Part shown: positions 1 to 7,812 of the stretch, in pieces
How the letters are laid out: each line of letters opens with the position of its first letter
Numbering within the stretch: the first letter of the stretch is position 1
Notes under the pieces: model-generated
The model's input: the letters and a program-made list of their open reading frames with translations, nothing else
What the model was told of the DNA's origin: nothing
Database searches by the model: none
Made by a program: the position numbers and the translations under genes
Assembly (NCBI GenBank): GCA_016928995.1
Contig: JAFGJS010000106.1
Location: 1 to 24,711 of the forward strand
Reading direction: 5' to 3'
From: Candidatus Sumerlaeota bacterium
GTDB lineage: Bacteria > Sumerlaeota > Sumerlaeia > JAFGJS01
DNA length: 24,711 bases

Positions 1-45
1 AAAACGTTAAAAAACTGCGATTCCGGAGGCAAGAAAAACCACCTT

Positions 46-61
46 AAAAAATCGATTTTTT
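46..61. other. 16-base AT-rich palindrome after the DUF4365-like gene
   Basis: A perfect palindrome of six A, TCGA, six T lies two bases beyond the stop codon of the leftmost gene. As RNA it would give only a six-pair A-U stem with a UCGA loop, so it is a poor terminator. It is recorded because of its position; function unknown. Confidence 0.3.
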
Positions 62-63
62 GT

Positions 64-669
64 CTAGACAGAGGGGACAAGCTCAGACACAAGTGCCAAA
101 ACTCCGGATTCTGTGACATTAAAATTTATGATTGGTTTTGTTATAAGGTTGGCAAGTTGAAGTCTTTCGCGAAGAAGATGGATTTTTTGCCAAGTGACAG
201 GATTGAATTGAGACCTAATCTTCGAAACCGCTTCATTTGGGTCTTCTATCCCTGTTTTATAGTTTACTGTTAGGCTTTTTTGACTCTTCCCCAAAAAATT
301 CGCTAGTTCTTCGATGAACTTCCCATCAAGCGGACGCATCGCCACTGAAGGAGGATGCTTACCTCCACCGCGTTTCACCATTCCAAGAGCCATTGGACAA
401 TTGGCCCTTAAGAGCAATTCTGCATCTGCCCGATTGAGTCTGACATGATTTTTGCTTTGCTGAGTTGAGCGTACTGAAACTAAAAAAATATTTCCGTGCA
501 TATTATAAGAGAAACCTATCTTCTCTCGGCTTGGAACCTGACAGCAGACAAAATCAATTCCGTAATCTTTGATCTTATTAGCAGCTAGACCAGCTCGCGA
601 AATCCATGCGGCAAATTCATCTTCACCATTGTCCCCACCTAATTGATTTACAGAAGCTCTTTTTGTCAT
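64..669 (-). CDS. DUF4365-like (PD-(D/E)XK-fold) protein
   Basis: A 201-residue cytoplasmic protein with no signal peptide or membrane segment. The N-terminal half follows the DUF4365 pattern seen in restriction-endonuclease-like proteins. An acidic helix (E16, E18, 'GEDEFAAWI') comes first, then 'DYGID' at 35-39, then a predicted strand 'IFLVSVRST' at 61-69, where family members usually read QxKST. Here the usual catalytic lysine is arginine (R67) and the glutamine is serine, so nuclease activity may be altered or lost. The C-terminal 100 residues match nothing I recognise. The ATG is preceded by GGGAG eight bases upstream. The gene is clearly more AT-rich than its neighbours and is separated from them by a hairpin, which suggests acquisition by transfer. 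The family call is from motif pattern only; a non-enzymatic DNA-binding role is also possible. Confidence 0.6.
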   Translation of the reverse strand: MTKRASVNQLGGDNGEDEFAAWISRAGLAANKIKDYGIDFVCCQVPSREKIGFSYNMHGNIFLVSVRSTQQSKNHVRLNRADAELLLRANCPMALGMVKRGGGKHPPSVAMRPLDGKFIEELANFLGKSQKSLTVNYKTGIEDPNEAVSKIRSQFNPVTWQKIHLLRERLQLANLITKPIINFNVTESGVLALVSELVPSV

Positions 670-700
670 TTTAGTTGCTCCCTAACATCCATAAAAATTT

Positions 701-745
701 AAAAAAGAAGCAAGGACAGTTTAAGTTAATATAGTCTGTCCCTGC
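701..745 (-). terminator. Hairpin with U-tract, probable intrinsic terminator or palindromic element
   Basis: On the minus strand GCAGGGACAG (745-736) pairs with CTGTCCTTGC (719-710). The ten-pair stem has one G-U wobble and a 16-base AT-rich loop, and it is followed by TTCTTTTTT (709-701). The wobble pairs only in minus-strand RNA, which fits a terminator for genes to its right. It lies 55 bases beyond the stop of the remnant at 800-898 and separates it from the AT-rich gene at 64-669. It could instead be a dispersed short palindromic element. Confidence 0.5.
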
Positions 746-799
746 AAGAGGGAATTACCATAGTCCGATGATACGATTTGCTGCTTTACTTACGCCGCC

Positions 800-945
800 T
801 TACACCGCTCCCGGCACGGTGACGACGAGGACGTCGCTGAGCTGGCTGGTGAGGGCGTCCTTGTCAATGTATTGGGCGCGGTATTGGATCGTATTGGCTT
901 AGATATCAAGCGAGCGCGATCACCAACGTATAGCGATTTATTGAT
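800..945 (-). pseudogene. Frameshifted C-terminal remnant of a beta-sandwich (FN3-like) protein
   Basis: Codons 898-800 read ANTIQYRAQYIDKDAL, then TSQLSDVLVVTVPGAV and a TAA stop, and are opened by an in-frame TAA at 901-899. The pattern Y-R-x-x-x-x-D-K-D then S-x-x-S-D-x-x-V resembles the end of a fibronectin-III-like domain. It aligns loosely with residues 1043-1066 of the neighbouring 1580-residue protein (YRVRARMKDN...SHWSDPVEF). Just upstream, another frame reads DANKGINKSLYVGDRARL (about 942-907), which would join the first piece after a two-base shift. I read this as about 45 residues of a decayed gene 3' end followed by its terminator. The parent gene is not otherwise present here, and chance similarity cannot be fully excluded. 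Confidence 0.4.
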
Positions 946-961
946 GCCTTTATTCGCGTCG

Positions 962-3900
962 TCAGTAGAGCATCCACAAGACGGCTTCGGATGATCCTTC
1001 CAGCGCGGTTGAGGCCGGGCTTGGGGCGCGGCCGGTCCAGTTGGCGGGATTTGAGCCGTGTTCGTTCATGGATATCCGGTGGATGGAATTGCCGGTCCCG
1101 TCGGCGTTCCTCGGGAAGGGATGCGTGTCCACGTAGATCACTTCGTCCTGGATCACCCAGCCGATGGGATCTCCCGGCAGGTCTGGCGCTTCGGGACGCT
1201 CCAGGGAGACGCGGCCGGTTTTGTTGGACAGCGATCCGGACCACGGCCCCCAGATCACTGCGCTGAAGCCGTTGAGTTCGTAATAATCCAAAAACGTGTT
1301 GAGATCGCCGGAGTCGGATGGATCGAAGCCGACGATGAGCACTAATCCATCGGCCAGCAGCGAGACGCTGGTGGGCATGTCGAAATTCACCTCGCCATCC
1401 AGCCGCCATACGCCGGTTTCGTTCCACAGATCGACACGTTGATTTGTCGGGTTGTAGATCTCGATGTATTCCAGGTTGTCTTCGGTCAGCGTTCCCTCTT
1501 CAACCGGATGATACATCATTTCGTTGATGACCAGCCGTGACGACGGCGCCGAGTTGGCGCTGTTGCGGCTGTGGGGCATGGGATACAACCACGTGCCGCC
1601 GTCGGGGTAGCGTCCCAGCGAGTATTCATTTTCCTGACCTTTGAACGCGATGGCGTCGATGATGCGGTCCTGGCTGGTTCCATCGAAGTAGGAGAGCACT
1701 GCCTGCTCGCCGTACTTGCTCAGGCCGAAGCCGGCCGGCGGCGCGGTGTGGAAGCCGGTGATTTCATCGAACGACAGCCGCTGTCCGGCCAGGATGGTTT
1801 GTGATGGAATTTGCCATTTGAGCGGATCGGTCACATCGTCAGACAGGTAGTAGTAATCCAGCGTGATGGATCCGCTGCCGGCGTTATAGATTTCGAGCCA
1901 GTCGTTCGATTCATATGGCGCGACGTAATCGGTGTGCGCCAGGAACTCGTTGATTACGACCGAAGCGGGCGGCTCAAGATCGGCCTCGCCAGGCGAGCCG
2001 TGCAGATACGTGGAGGCGCGCCATGCCCCGGCGTAATAAAGCGGACCGTCGTCATCGTTGAACGGCGAACGCGGAACCAGCGAGTGACCGCCGCCTGCTG
2101 CCGCCACGGGCCAGCCTCGCGCGTCGTTGTATTCAAGTTCAACGATCTCCTCGTCTCCAGCGTCAGCCAGGCGCAATTCCTCGCCTGAGTTGGCGAGTTT
2201 GCCGGAGAATTCGCCGATGATGCGCGGTTCGGTTCCATAACGGTATTGGAATGCGTCGACGTCCTTTACGATCACGGCGTATTCGTTCGGCTGCAGCGTT
2301 GTGTCTGCATAAACGGTCGCCGTGACGCCTTCGGTCAGCGTTACTCCGCTTGCGTCGATCTCCACCAGACCACTGTTGACGACCTCGATGAATTCATAAT
2401 CATCATCGTCATAGGGGCTGGCCGCATCATCGGCCAGAGGCTGGTACATTACTTCGCTGACCCGCAGATAATTGCGCGTGGCGCTGCTGGAGATGGAGCC
2501 GGCGATGAATTCGACTGGATCGGACCAATGGCTGTAGATGCCGGTGTTGTCTTTCATCCGCGCGCGAACGCGATACGTTCCGCCGACCTGCACCGCGGTG
2601 ACGGGAATTTCAATCGACGCCTCGAAGGGCGTGATTTCTTCGCTTTGCCAGGTCGCGTCGATTTCATACTTGCCCGGCTCGGTGCGCACCCCGCCGGTGG
2701 TGGTTTGATCCGGATTGCCCTGCAGACCGACATCGAAGAAGCAATCCGAGCTTGATGTGCCAGAGTTTTGAATCTGGATGGCGATGACGTTGTCGCCCGC
2801 GACAAGACTCGAAAGATCGGTCACGCTATACAAGGACCAGACTTTTTCATTCGGATTGTAAGCCGTGGCCGTCGCATTATAAGCCACGTCTTCGCTGGTC
2901 ATGAGTTCCGAGGCGGTCCACACGCCGTTGATCCAGACGTTGCAGCCGTCATCGTGGATGACTTTCAGTGTCAGCGACTCGAAGGCCGTGGGATCATCGA
3001 CGTTGAAATGGATGCGGCCGTAGATCGACAGGTAAGTCGGCGGCGACGCTTCAATGATTGTATTGAGAAACGAACTGTCCTCGCCCCAGCCCAGCGGCGT
3101 CACGCCATCGAGCCAGGATGCATCGTTGAAATCCACCGCGCGCCAGGCTTGCATCGGCGAGGACGGCTCCGCGGTTCCTTTGAAGTATTTCCATGTGGAG
3201 GCCGCGGCCACGAGGGTGACGGGCGATGGCGGCCTTTCACCCGCAGGCAGCACCTCGGCGATGCGCCATTGCAGCGCGGCGAACGTGCCGTCGCCGTCGA
3301 TGTCGCTGAACGCCGAAGTCTCGAACGTGAGCGCGTCAACCGGATAATCCACCGGGCACGTGGAGGTGACGGCCGGGGTGTCCGGCACGTTATAGCCGGT
3401 TTGAATTTCCGCGTCGTTCCAACCATCGATCCATGAGCCGCGGCTGATGACATAATCCTTCATCACATCGAGCATCCCGGCGAAGTCCGCAGTCGCGGCG
3501 ATTTGGTAGAACCGCCCTTGTCCCGCTTTGTTGCTGCCGCATTGATTGCCATAACCCGCGCTGCACGCATCGTCGCTCATGACCCAGTGATAGTCCCACA
3601 TCGCGCGGTCGGCGTCGACGAACGATTGCTCGTCCGGTGTATAGATGAACGAGGCGATTTCGTCGATCAGTTGCCCGGTTTGCTCGGAGTTGTAAAGCAG
3701 GTCGCGGATTTCCCGCATCCTGTTTTGATATTCGATTTGCAGCTCCAGCTGATCCAGCAGGCCGTTGTCTTTGAACGGTTCCTCGCCGTCGCCGTACATA
3801 TTGTCCGCCCATGTCAGGTCCAGATCCCAGGGCAACTGAGCCCAGAGCGCCGTTTCCGGATTGCGGTAATAGAAGTAATTCTTGCCGTCGCTGATGTCAT

Positions 3901-5704
3901 ATTGATGGATGCCCTCGACGATGGCGCGATAATTATAGTATCGCGTCAGGTCCGCATTGGCTTGCCACCAGGCCGCTGCTGGAGTAGCGGTGTAACCGTC
4001 CATGAACGCTTGCAGATCGGAATAATCCGTCACATCGTATGGCCCCTGGTTTTTCAGTTCGCCCCAGCCTGATTCCATTTTATACAGATTGCCGTCCGGC
4101 AGGTTGTGCTCATCGAGATAGCGCCCGTTCACTTCTTCGGTGGCCAGATACAAGCCCCAGAAATCGCCGTCATACTGCGTGCCGCTCGTGGTCAGCGGCG
4201 AATGCGCGGCGTTGAGTTCGCCGGTTTCGTAGGTTTCATCAACGATGCGGAAATGGATGAAGTTCGTCCGGCTCGCTTCGATTCCGGCCAGGTTGAACAG
4301 CGCGAAGCCGACTGCCTCAAACATGCCCTGTTCGCCGCGGTGCCAGAAATTGCCTTGCTGGATGCAGGCGCCCAGGTTCATCTGGTTCCAGCGCACGCTG
4401 TATTTGTCGCCGTAGTTGTCGCGCGCCTGGAAGTAATGGCCGCGGTTAAAGTCGAACTTCCACATGTTCTTGCGCATGGCGAAGCGCCACACGCCGCCGC
4501 GCGGACGAAACCGGATGTGGTCGTAAACTTCTCCATCGTAAACCAACGTTCCGCCATAGACGAACAAGTTGCTGAAATCCTGATCGAACCAGGTGCAGTT
4601 TTCCGTTTCGGATTTTTTCGTGATTAAGTGATAGATCGGCAGGCTGCTCATGGTGGTCGTGGTGAATGTCTCCACCGGCTCCACTCCCGGTTGCCATGAG
4701 GCATCGAACTCCGGCGCGCCGTCGTAAACGAAATACGCAAAGTTGGGCTGCGGATCGTCTGCATAAGGCACGGTCAGCGTCCGGCCGCCCGTATCCGCAA
4801 TGACGATGCGATAGCGCACGAGCCGCCGGTGCGTCTGCAGCGTTCCGGCCAACTGGACTGTGTAAACGTCGTCTCCGGCGTCCTCATCGCCGGACACCCC
4901 CGCGTCGTTCATGGACACCATCGTCCAGTCGGTCGTATACGCGGCGTCGTCCAGCGCAATATACGCGCCGGGATCCACGAGCTGATAAAGCAGCGCGACG
5001 GACTGCACGCCGTCCGGATCGGTGACTTTGGCTGTGATCGTCACGATTTCACCGGACTCCGGGCGGTTGGGCTTATGATCGACTTGGCGGATTTGCGGCG
5101 GGATGTTCGCCGCGTAAACCGAATTGATCGCGGCCGGCGTGGGAGCCGCTGAGCGCCAACTGCCGCCCAGATCATTGTCCAGATCGGGATTGAGCAACTG
5201 GATCGAGAATGCCGTGCCGGGCGACGCCTCGTCGATCGGATCGCCAGTCGTGGGCCAGGGGAAGCCGTTTTGATAGGTCACTTCGTCGATTTGCTCGCCC
5301 AGCGCATTGCGCAGTTCGACCTGCTCGCCATCGTTGGACAGTTTTCCCTCGAACGGTCCGTAGACCAGCGATGAGGAGACGCCGTACTTCGCAACGACCT
5401 CGGAAGCGTTCTCAGCCACGACCAGATAGCCGCCCGCTGATAGCGTGATGCTGCCGGAGAATTGGTAAAAGACGCCTTTGCTTAGATACCATCCGTCCAA
5501 TTCGACGTCCGAGGCGCCAGCGTTGTAGAGCTCCACGAATTCAACGTGCTCGGTCGCCAAGTCCGGGTTGATGTGGATTTCATTGATGACGATTTGCGCT
5601 CGCAGGGCTTGCGGCAGAAGAACGAGTGACAGATAAACGACGAAAAGATAACCGCGAAATTGGCGCGCGTGGCTTGAGGCGTTCAAACAGTGATTTTCTC
5701 CCAT
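962..5704 (-). CDS. Secreted multidomain protein: LTD repeats, CotH kinase-like domain, jelly-roll
   Basis: A 1580-residue exported protein. Signal peptide 1-36 (hydrophobic GYLFVVYLSLVLLPQ, then ALRA). Lamin-tail-domain-like units begin 'IVINEIHINP' (about 37-190), 'LRVSEVMYQP' (1078-1235), 'VVINEFLAHT' (1249-1375) and 'LVINEMMYHP' (1391-1560). A CotH-type atypical kinase region covers about 350-700: 'RFRPRGG' (398-404), 'GLYLATEEVNGRYL' (517-530), 'GNLYKM' (538-543) and the acidic 'PWDLDLTW' (625-632), probably the metal site. A galactose-binding-like jelly-roll (about 834-997, 'WKYFKG', 'DDGCNVWINGV') interrupts an FN3-like domain (783-820 and 1011-1069). CotH proteins phosphorylate secreted substrates in Bacillus; the target here is unknown. 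The ATG has only a weak ribosome site and follows an in-frame stop nine codons upstream. No sorting or anchor motif is visible at the C-terminus. Confidence 0.85.
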   Translation of the reverse strand: MGENHCLNASSHARQFRGYLFVVYLSLVLLPQALRAQIVINEIHINPDLATEHVEFVELYNAGASDVELDGWYLSKGVFYQFSGSITLSAGGYLVVAENASEVVAKYGVSSSLVYGPFEGKLSNDGEQVELRNALGEQIDEVTYQNGFPWPTTGDPIDEASPGTAFSIQLLNPDLDNDLGGSWRSAAPTPAAINSVYAANIPPQIRQVDHKPNRPESGEIVTITAKVTDPDGVQSVALLYQLVDPGAYIALDDAAYTTDWTMVSMNDAGVSGDEDAGDDVYTVQLAGTLQTHRRLVRYRIVIADTGGRTLTVPYADDPQPNFAYFVYDGAPEFDASWQPGVEPVETFTTTTMSSLPIYHLITKKSETENCTWFDQDFSNLFVYGGTLVYDGEVYDHIRFRPRGGVWRFAMRKNMWKFDFNRGHYFQARDNYGDKYSVRWNQMNLGACIQQGNFWHRGEQGMFEAVGFALFNLAGIEASRTNFIHFRIVDETYETGELNAAHSPLTTSGTQYDGDFWGLYLATEEVNGRYLDEHNLPDGNLYKMESGWGELKNQGPYDVTDYSDLQAFMDGYTATPAAAWWQANADLTRYYNYRAIVEGIHQYDISDGKNYFYYRNPETALWAQLPWDLDLTWADNMYGDGEEPFKDNGLLDQLELQIEYQNRMREIRDLLYNSEQTGQLIDEIASFIYTPDEQSFVDADRAMWDYHWVMSDDACSAGYGNQCGSNKAGQGRFYQIAATADFAGMLDVMKDYVISRGSWIDGWNDAEIQTGYNVPDTPAVTSTCPVDYPVDALTFETSAFSDIDGDGTFAALQWRIAEVLPAGERPPSPVTLVAAASTWKYFKGTAEPSSPMQAWRAVDFNDASWLDGVTPLGWGEDSSFLNTIIEASPPTYLSIYGRIHFNVDDPTAFESLTLKVIHDDGCNVWINGVWTASELMTSEDVAYNATATAYNPNEKVWSLYSVTDLSSLVAGDNVIAIQIQNSGTSSSDCFFDVGLQGNPDQTTTGGVRTEPGKYEIDATWQSEEITPFEASIEIPVTAVQVGGTYRVRARMKDNTGIYSHWSDPVEFIAGSISSSATRNYLRVSEVMYQPLADDAASPYDDDDYEFIEVVNSGLVEIDASGVTLTEGVTATVYADTTLQPNEYAVIVKDVDAFQYRYGTEPRIIGEFSGKLANSGEELRLADAGDEEIVELEYNDARGWPVAAAGGGHSLVPRSPFNDDDGPLYYAGAWRASTYLHGSPGEADLEPPASVVINEFLAHTDYVAPYESNDWLEIYNAGSGSITLDYYYLSDDVTDPLKWQIPSQTILAGQRLSFDEITGFHTAPPAGFGLSKYGEQAVLSYFDGTSQDRIIDAIAFKGQENEYSLGRYPDGGTWLYPMPHSRNSANSAPSSRLVINEMMYHPVEEGTLTEDNLEYIEIYNPTNQRVDLWNETGVWRLDGEVNFDMPTSVSLLADGLVLIVGFDPSDSGDLNTFLDYYELNGFSAVIWGPWSGSLSNKTGRVSLERPEAPDLPGDPIGWVIQDEVIYVDTHPFPRNADGTGNSIHRISMNEHGSNPANWTGRAPSPASTALEGSSEAVLWMLY

Positions 5705-5798
5705 CCCATTTTCATCCGTTTCATAAAATTATTTTGTAAAGAGCATAAATCTCACAAAAATTGAACAAACGCCTCATCTATCCTTACGCGAATTAAAT

Positions 5799-5825
5799 AT
5801 TATAGTTCTTCGGAGTTGGTGTCTA
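5799..5825 (-). promoter_or_regulatory. Possible sigma70-like promoter of the LTD/CotH gene
   Basis: Minus strand: TAGACA (5825-5820), a 15-base spacer, then a perfect TATAAT (5804-5799). The spacer is short, so the call is tentative. It would give a leader of about 88 bases before the ATG at 5704. Confidence 0.35.
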
Positions 5826-5864
5826 TGGTTATTTGACTGAATTGATCTCCGTTTTGGTAGAGAT

Positions 5865-5898
5865 AAAAAGACGCCGCCCTTCTTATCAGGACGGCGTC
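5865..5898 (-). terminator. Intrinsic terminator of the Ig/YQG operon
   Basis: On the minus strand GACGCCGTCCT (5898-5888) pairs with AGGGCGGCGTC (5880-5870) across a seven-base loop. The stem is eleven pairs with one G-U wobble, followed by TTTTT (5869-5865). It sits 69 bases past the stop codon at 5967 and upstream of the promoter proposed for the next gene, so it isolates the two units. Confidence 0.8.
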
Positions 5899-5966
5899 GA
5901 TACATTGATTTTTGCTCAATAAGAGTCTGATATTTCAATTTATTCTGAGGCTTGAGGAGACGTCGC

Positions 5967-7781
5967 TCAACGCCAAACCATCAGTTTGTCGGTAGCCACG
6001 GCATATCCTGCGACGACGGAGCCTGATTCAGACAGTCCGTTTTCCGTCGCGTAATACGTGCGTCCGATTTTTAAGTCGTTGAACTGCCGCGTGATTCCTC
6101 CTGGCAATGTGACCCGGCAATACTCGCCTGGTTGCGCCGCACGCTCCGCGATACCGATGAAGTTTGTTAACCGAAGACCTTGCTCAAAATCGGCAAGAGG
6201 GGCGTATCGGTAATAGGCCAGATAATCCGTATCGCCATTGCTCTCTATCGTTACATATAGTATATATACTTGATCATCTGCATAGAGTATCGGCTGAGGC
6301 AGCGGGGCGAATAAAGCAGAGGAATACGCGCCTGTTATGGGAACATTGATCGAGTCGCCTTGAATTTCGATGATGCAGTACTCACAACCGGGAACAAGCA
6401 GAATGCGTTGATCGGAAAGGAAGAGATGATTCATTGGACAGTCGTTGCTGGCGATGCCGACACCGAGGGGGATTTCTGACGTATTTGTTGCGGTTCCGTT
6501 TTGAATCGTGAGAATGGAGGCGTAGAGTGGAGCTCCTTGATTGTGATATGCTCCTCCAGAATTGCCTTGACTGATGCGAAGATAACGGCCGTCAGGCAGC
6601 AGGATGAGATAGGGGGGCTTGTCTTCCTCTTGTTCCACTTCAGGCATAGAAATATCTGCGATTTGAGTTACGGTGACGCCATCAACTTCAAGTTGAAGCA
6701 TCTGATCCGTCGTCATTTCAGCATAAAAAGTGTTCGAGTCAGTAGTGGGAATCAATTCCGAGTAATTGTATGTGGAAGTTATGAAGGCAGGATTTGTTGT
6801 GATTATGTCGCCATCCACGCTCAGCACCTGTGCACGGAATTCTCCCCAATTAGGAATTTTGTGGTATGTTGCCAGCACACGTTGGGAATCAATTAGCTGT
6901 ATATTTAACGCATTATAGTATACATAGATGCCAATCCCCATAAATGGTAAATGCGGTTCGATCGTGTTGGCCTCACCCGCCTGAATAGCCATTCCGTCAA
7001 TGTGAATCATTTTTGCCAACACAGCATGATTGGCGCTGTAATCTCCTTCGACATACATAATCACGACTTTGCTATCGGATATGCGCGTGACAGCATAAGA
7101 GGTGTCGGACACGGCTGAACCGGTGACAATTTTTGTGGGACTGCTGAACGATGGGCCAGTGTCTGAGAGTTCAAGCACTTGAGCCCAGCAACCGCCCCAA
7201 AGCAAGGAGCCGTAGGTCAGTAAATACCGGTTTGTGGAGAGTTGCGTCGGTCGAATGCTATGGATGCCATGTGGAAAGAATGAATAGTTATTTCCGTGTC
7301 CGGGATAACCGGCGATCTGCAGCTGTCCGGAGTTATTCACCTGCACCAGGTCGCCGGGTTGGAGCGCCTCACCCGCAATGAAACTATACGTATTGTTCGC
7401 GTTCATCGTGTAGCCCGTGGAGGCCACGCGTTTGCGGGGTAACAGGTTCTCGCCGTTGATGTTGATGTTGAGATACACAACGTCGGTCTGGAAAATCGCG
7501 TCGGGAACGAGGTTATCCGGATCGTCGCCGATCATCGTGGCGTATACTCCTGCGCTGTCCGGCGTCACGATGTCGGCATCGTAGAAGCCGTTGCCGAGTT
7601 GATTGCCGCCGGTCTCCGCATCCCAGAAGGTGAACGTCACGGTCACCGGCACAGTGATCGGAGCGTCGCTTTTATCCGTGAGTTTTCCCTGGTAGCTCAT
7701 CAGCCCTGGTGCGGCGCTGAGCAGTTGAATGGCGCATAAAGCGAATGCAGCCAGGATAAAGCACATAGCGTTCTTGTTCAT
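5967..7781 (-). CDS. Secreted protein with N-terminal 'YQG' domain and propeller-like repeats
   Basis: A 604-residue exported protein of unknown function. I chose the ATG at 7781 because AAGGA lies eight bases upstream and a signal peptide follows directly (MNKNAMCFILAAFALCAIQL, cleavage near LLSA-APG). A longer frame to 7892 would overlap the upstream gene. Residues 28-127 ('LMSYQGKLTD', 'VTVTFTFWDAE', 'GVYATMIGD', 'VVYLNININGE') form a beta-rich domain common at the start of secreted proteins from PVC-type and related bacteria. Residues about 160-535 contain repeated strand pairs resembling a beta-propeller ('RYLLTYGSLLWGG', 'SKVVIMYVEGD', 'QRVLATYHKI', 'DGRYLRISQG'). Residues 540-604 ('FIGIAERAAQPGEYCRV' to 'GYAVATDKLMV') seem to complete a small barrel begun at 137-158. 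It lies 31 bases downstream of the Ig-domain gene, probably cotranscribed. Confidence 0.8.
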   Translation of the reverse strand: MNKNAMCFILAAFALCAIQLLSAAPGLMSYQGKLTDKSDAPITVPVTVTFTFWDAETGGNQLGNGFYDADIVTPDSAGVYATMIGDDPDNLVPDAIFQTDVVYLNININGENLLPRKRVASTGYTMNANNTYSFIAGEALQPGDLVQVNNSGQLQIAGYPGHGNNYSFFPHGIHSIRPTQLSTNRYLLTYGSLLWGGCWAQVLELSDTGPSFSSPTKIVTGSAVSDTSYAVTRISDSKVVIMYVEGDYSANHAVLAKMIHIDGMAIQAGEANTIEPHLPFMGIGIYVYYNALNIQLIDSQRVLATYHKIPNWGEFRAQVLSVDGDIITTNPAFITSTYNYSELIPTTDSNTFYAEMTTDQMLQLEVDGVTVTQIADISMPEVEQEEDKPPYLILLPDGRYLRISQGNSGGAYHNQGAPLYASILTIQNGTATNTSEIPLGVGIASNDCPMNHLFLSDQRILLVPGCEYCIIEIQGDSINVPITGAYSSALFAPLPQPILYADDQVYILYVTIESNGDTDYLAYYRYAPLADFEQGLRLTNFIGIAERAAQPGEYCRVTLPGGITRQFNDLKIGRTYYATENGLSESGSVVAGYAVATDKLMVWR

Positions 7782-7812
7782 TGGAATGATCCTTATCGAT
7801 GATGGATGTTTT

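Noticed and set aside
906-1427. A 173-codon minus-strand frame overlapping the 3' end of the CotH gene
   Set aside because: Arg/His-rich shadow of the conserved LTD frame. The LTD frame carries the domain signal up to its stop at 962.
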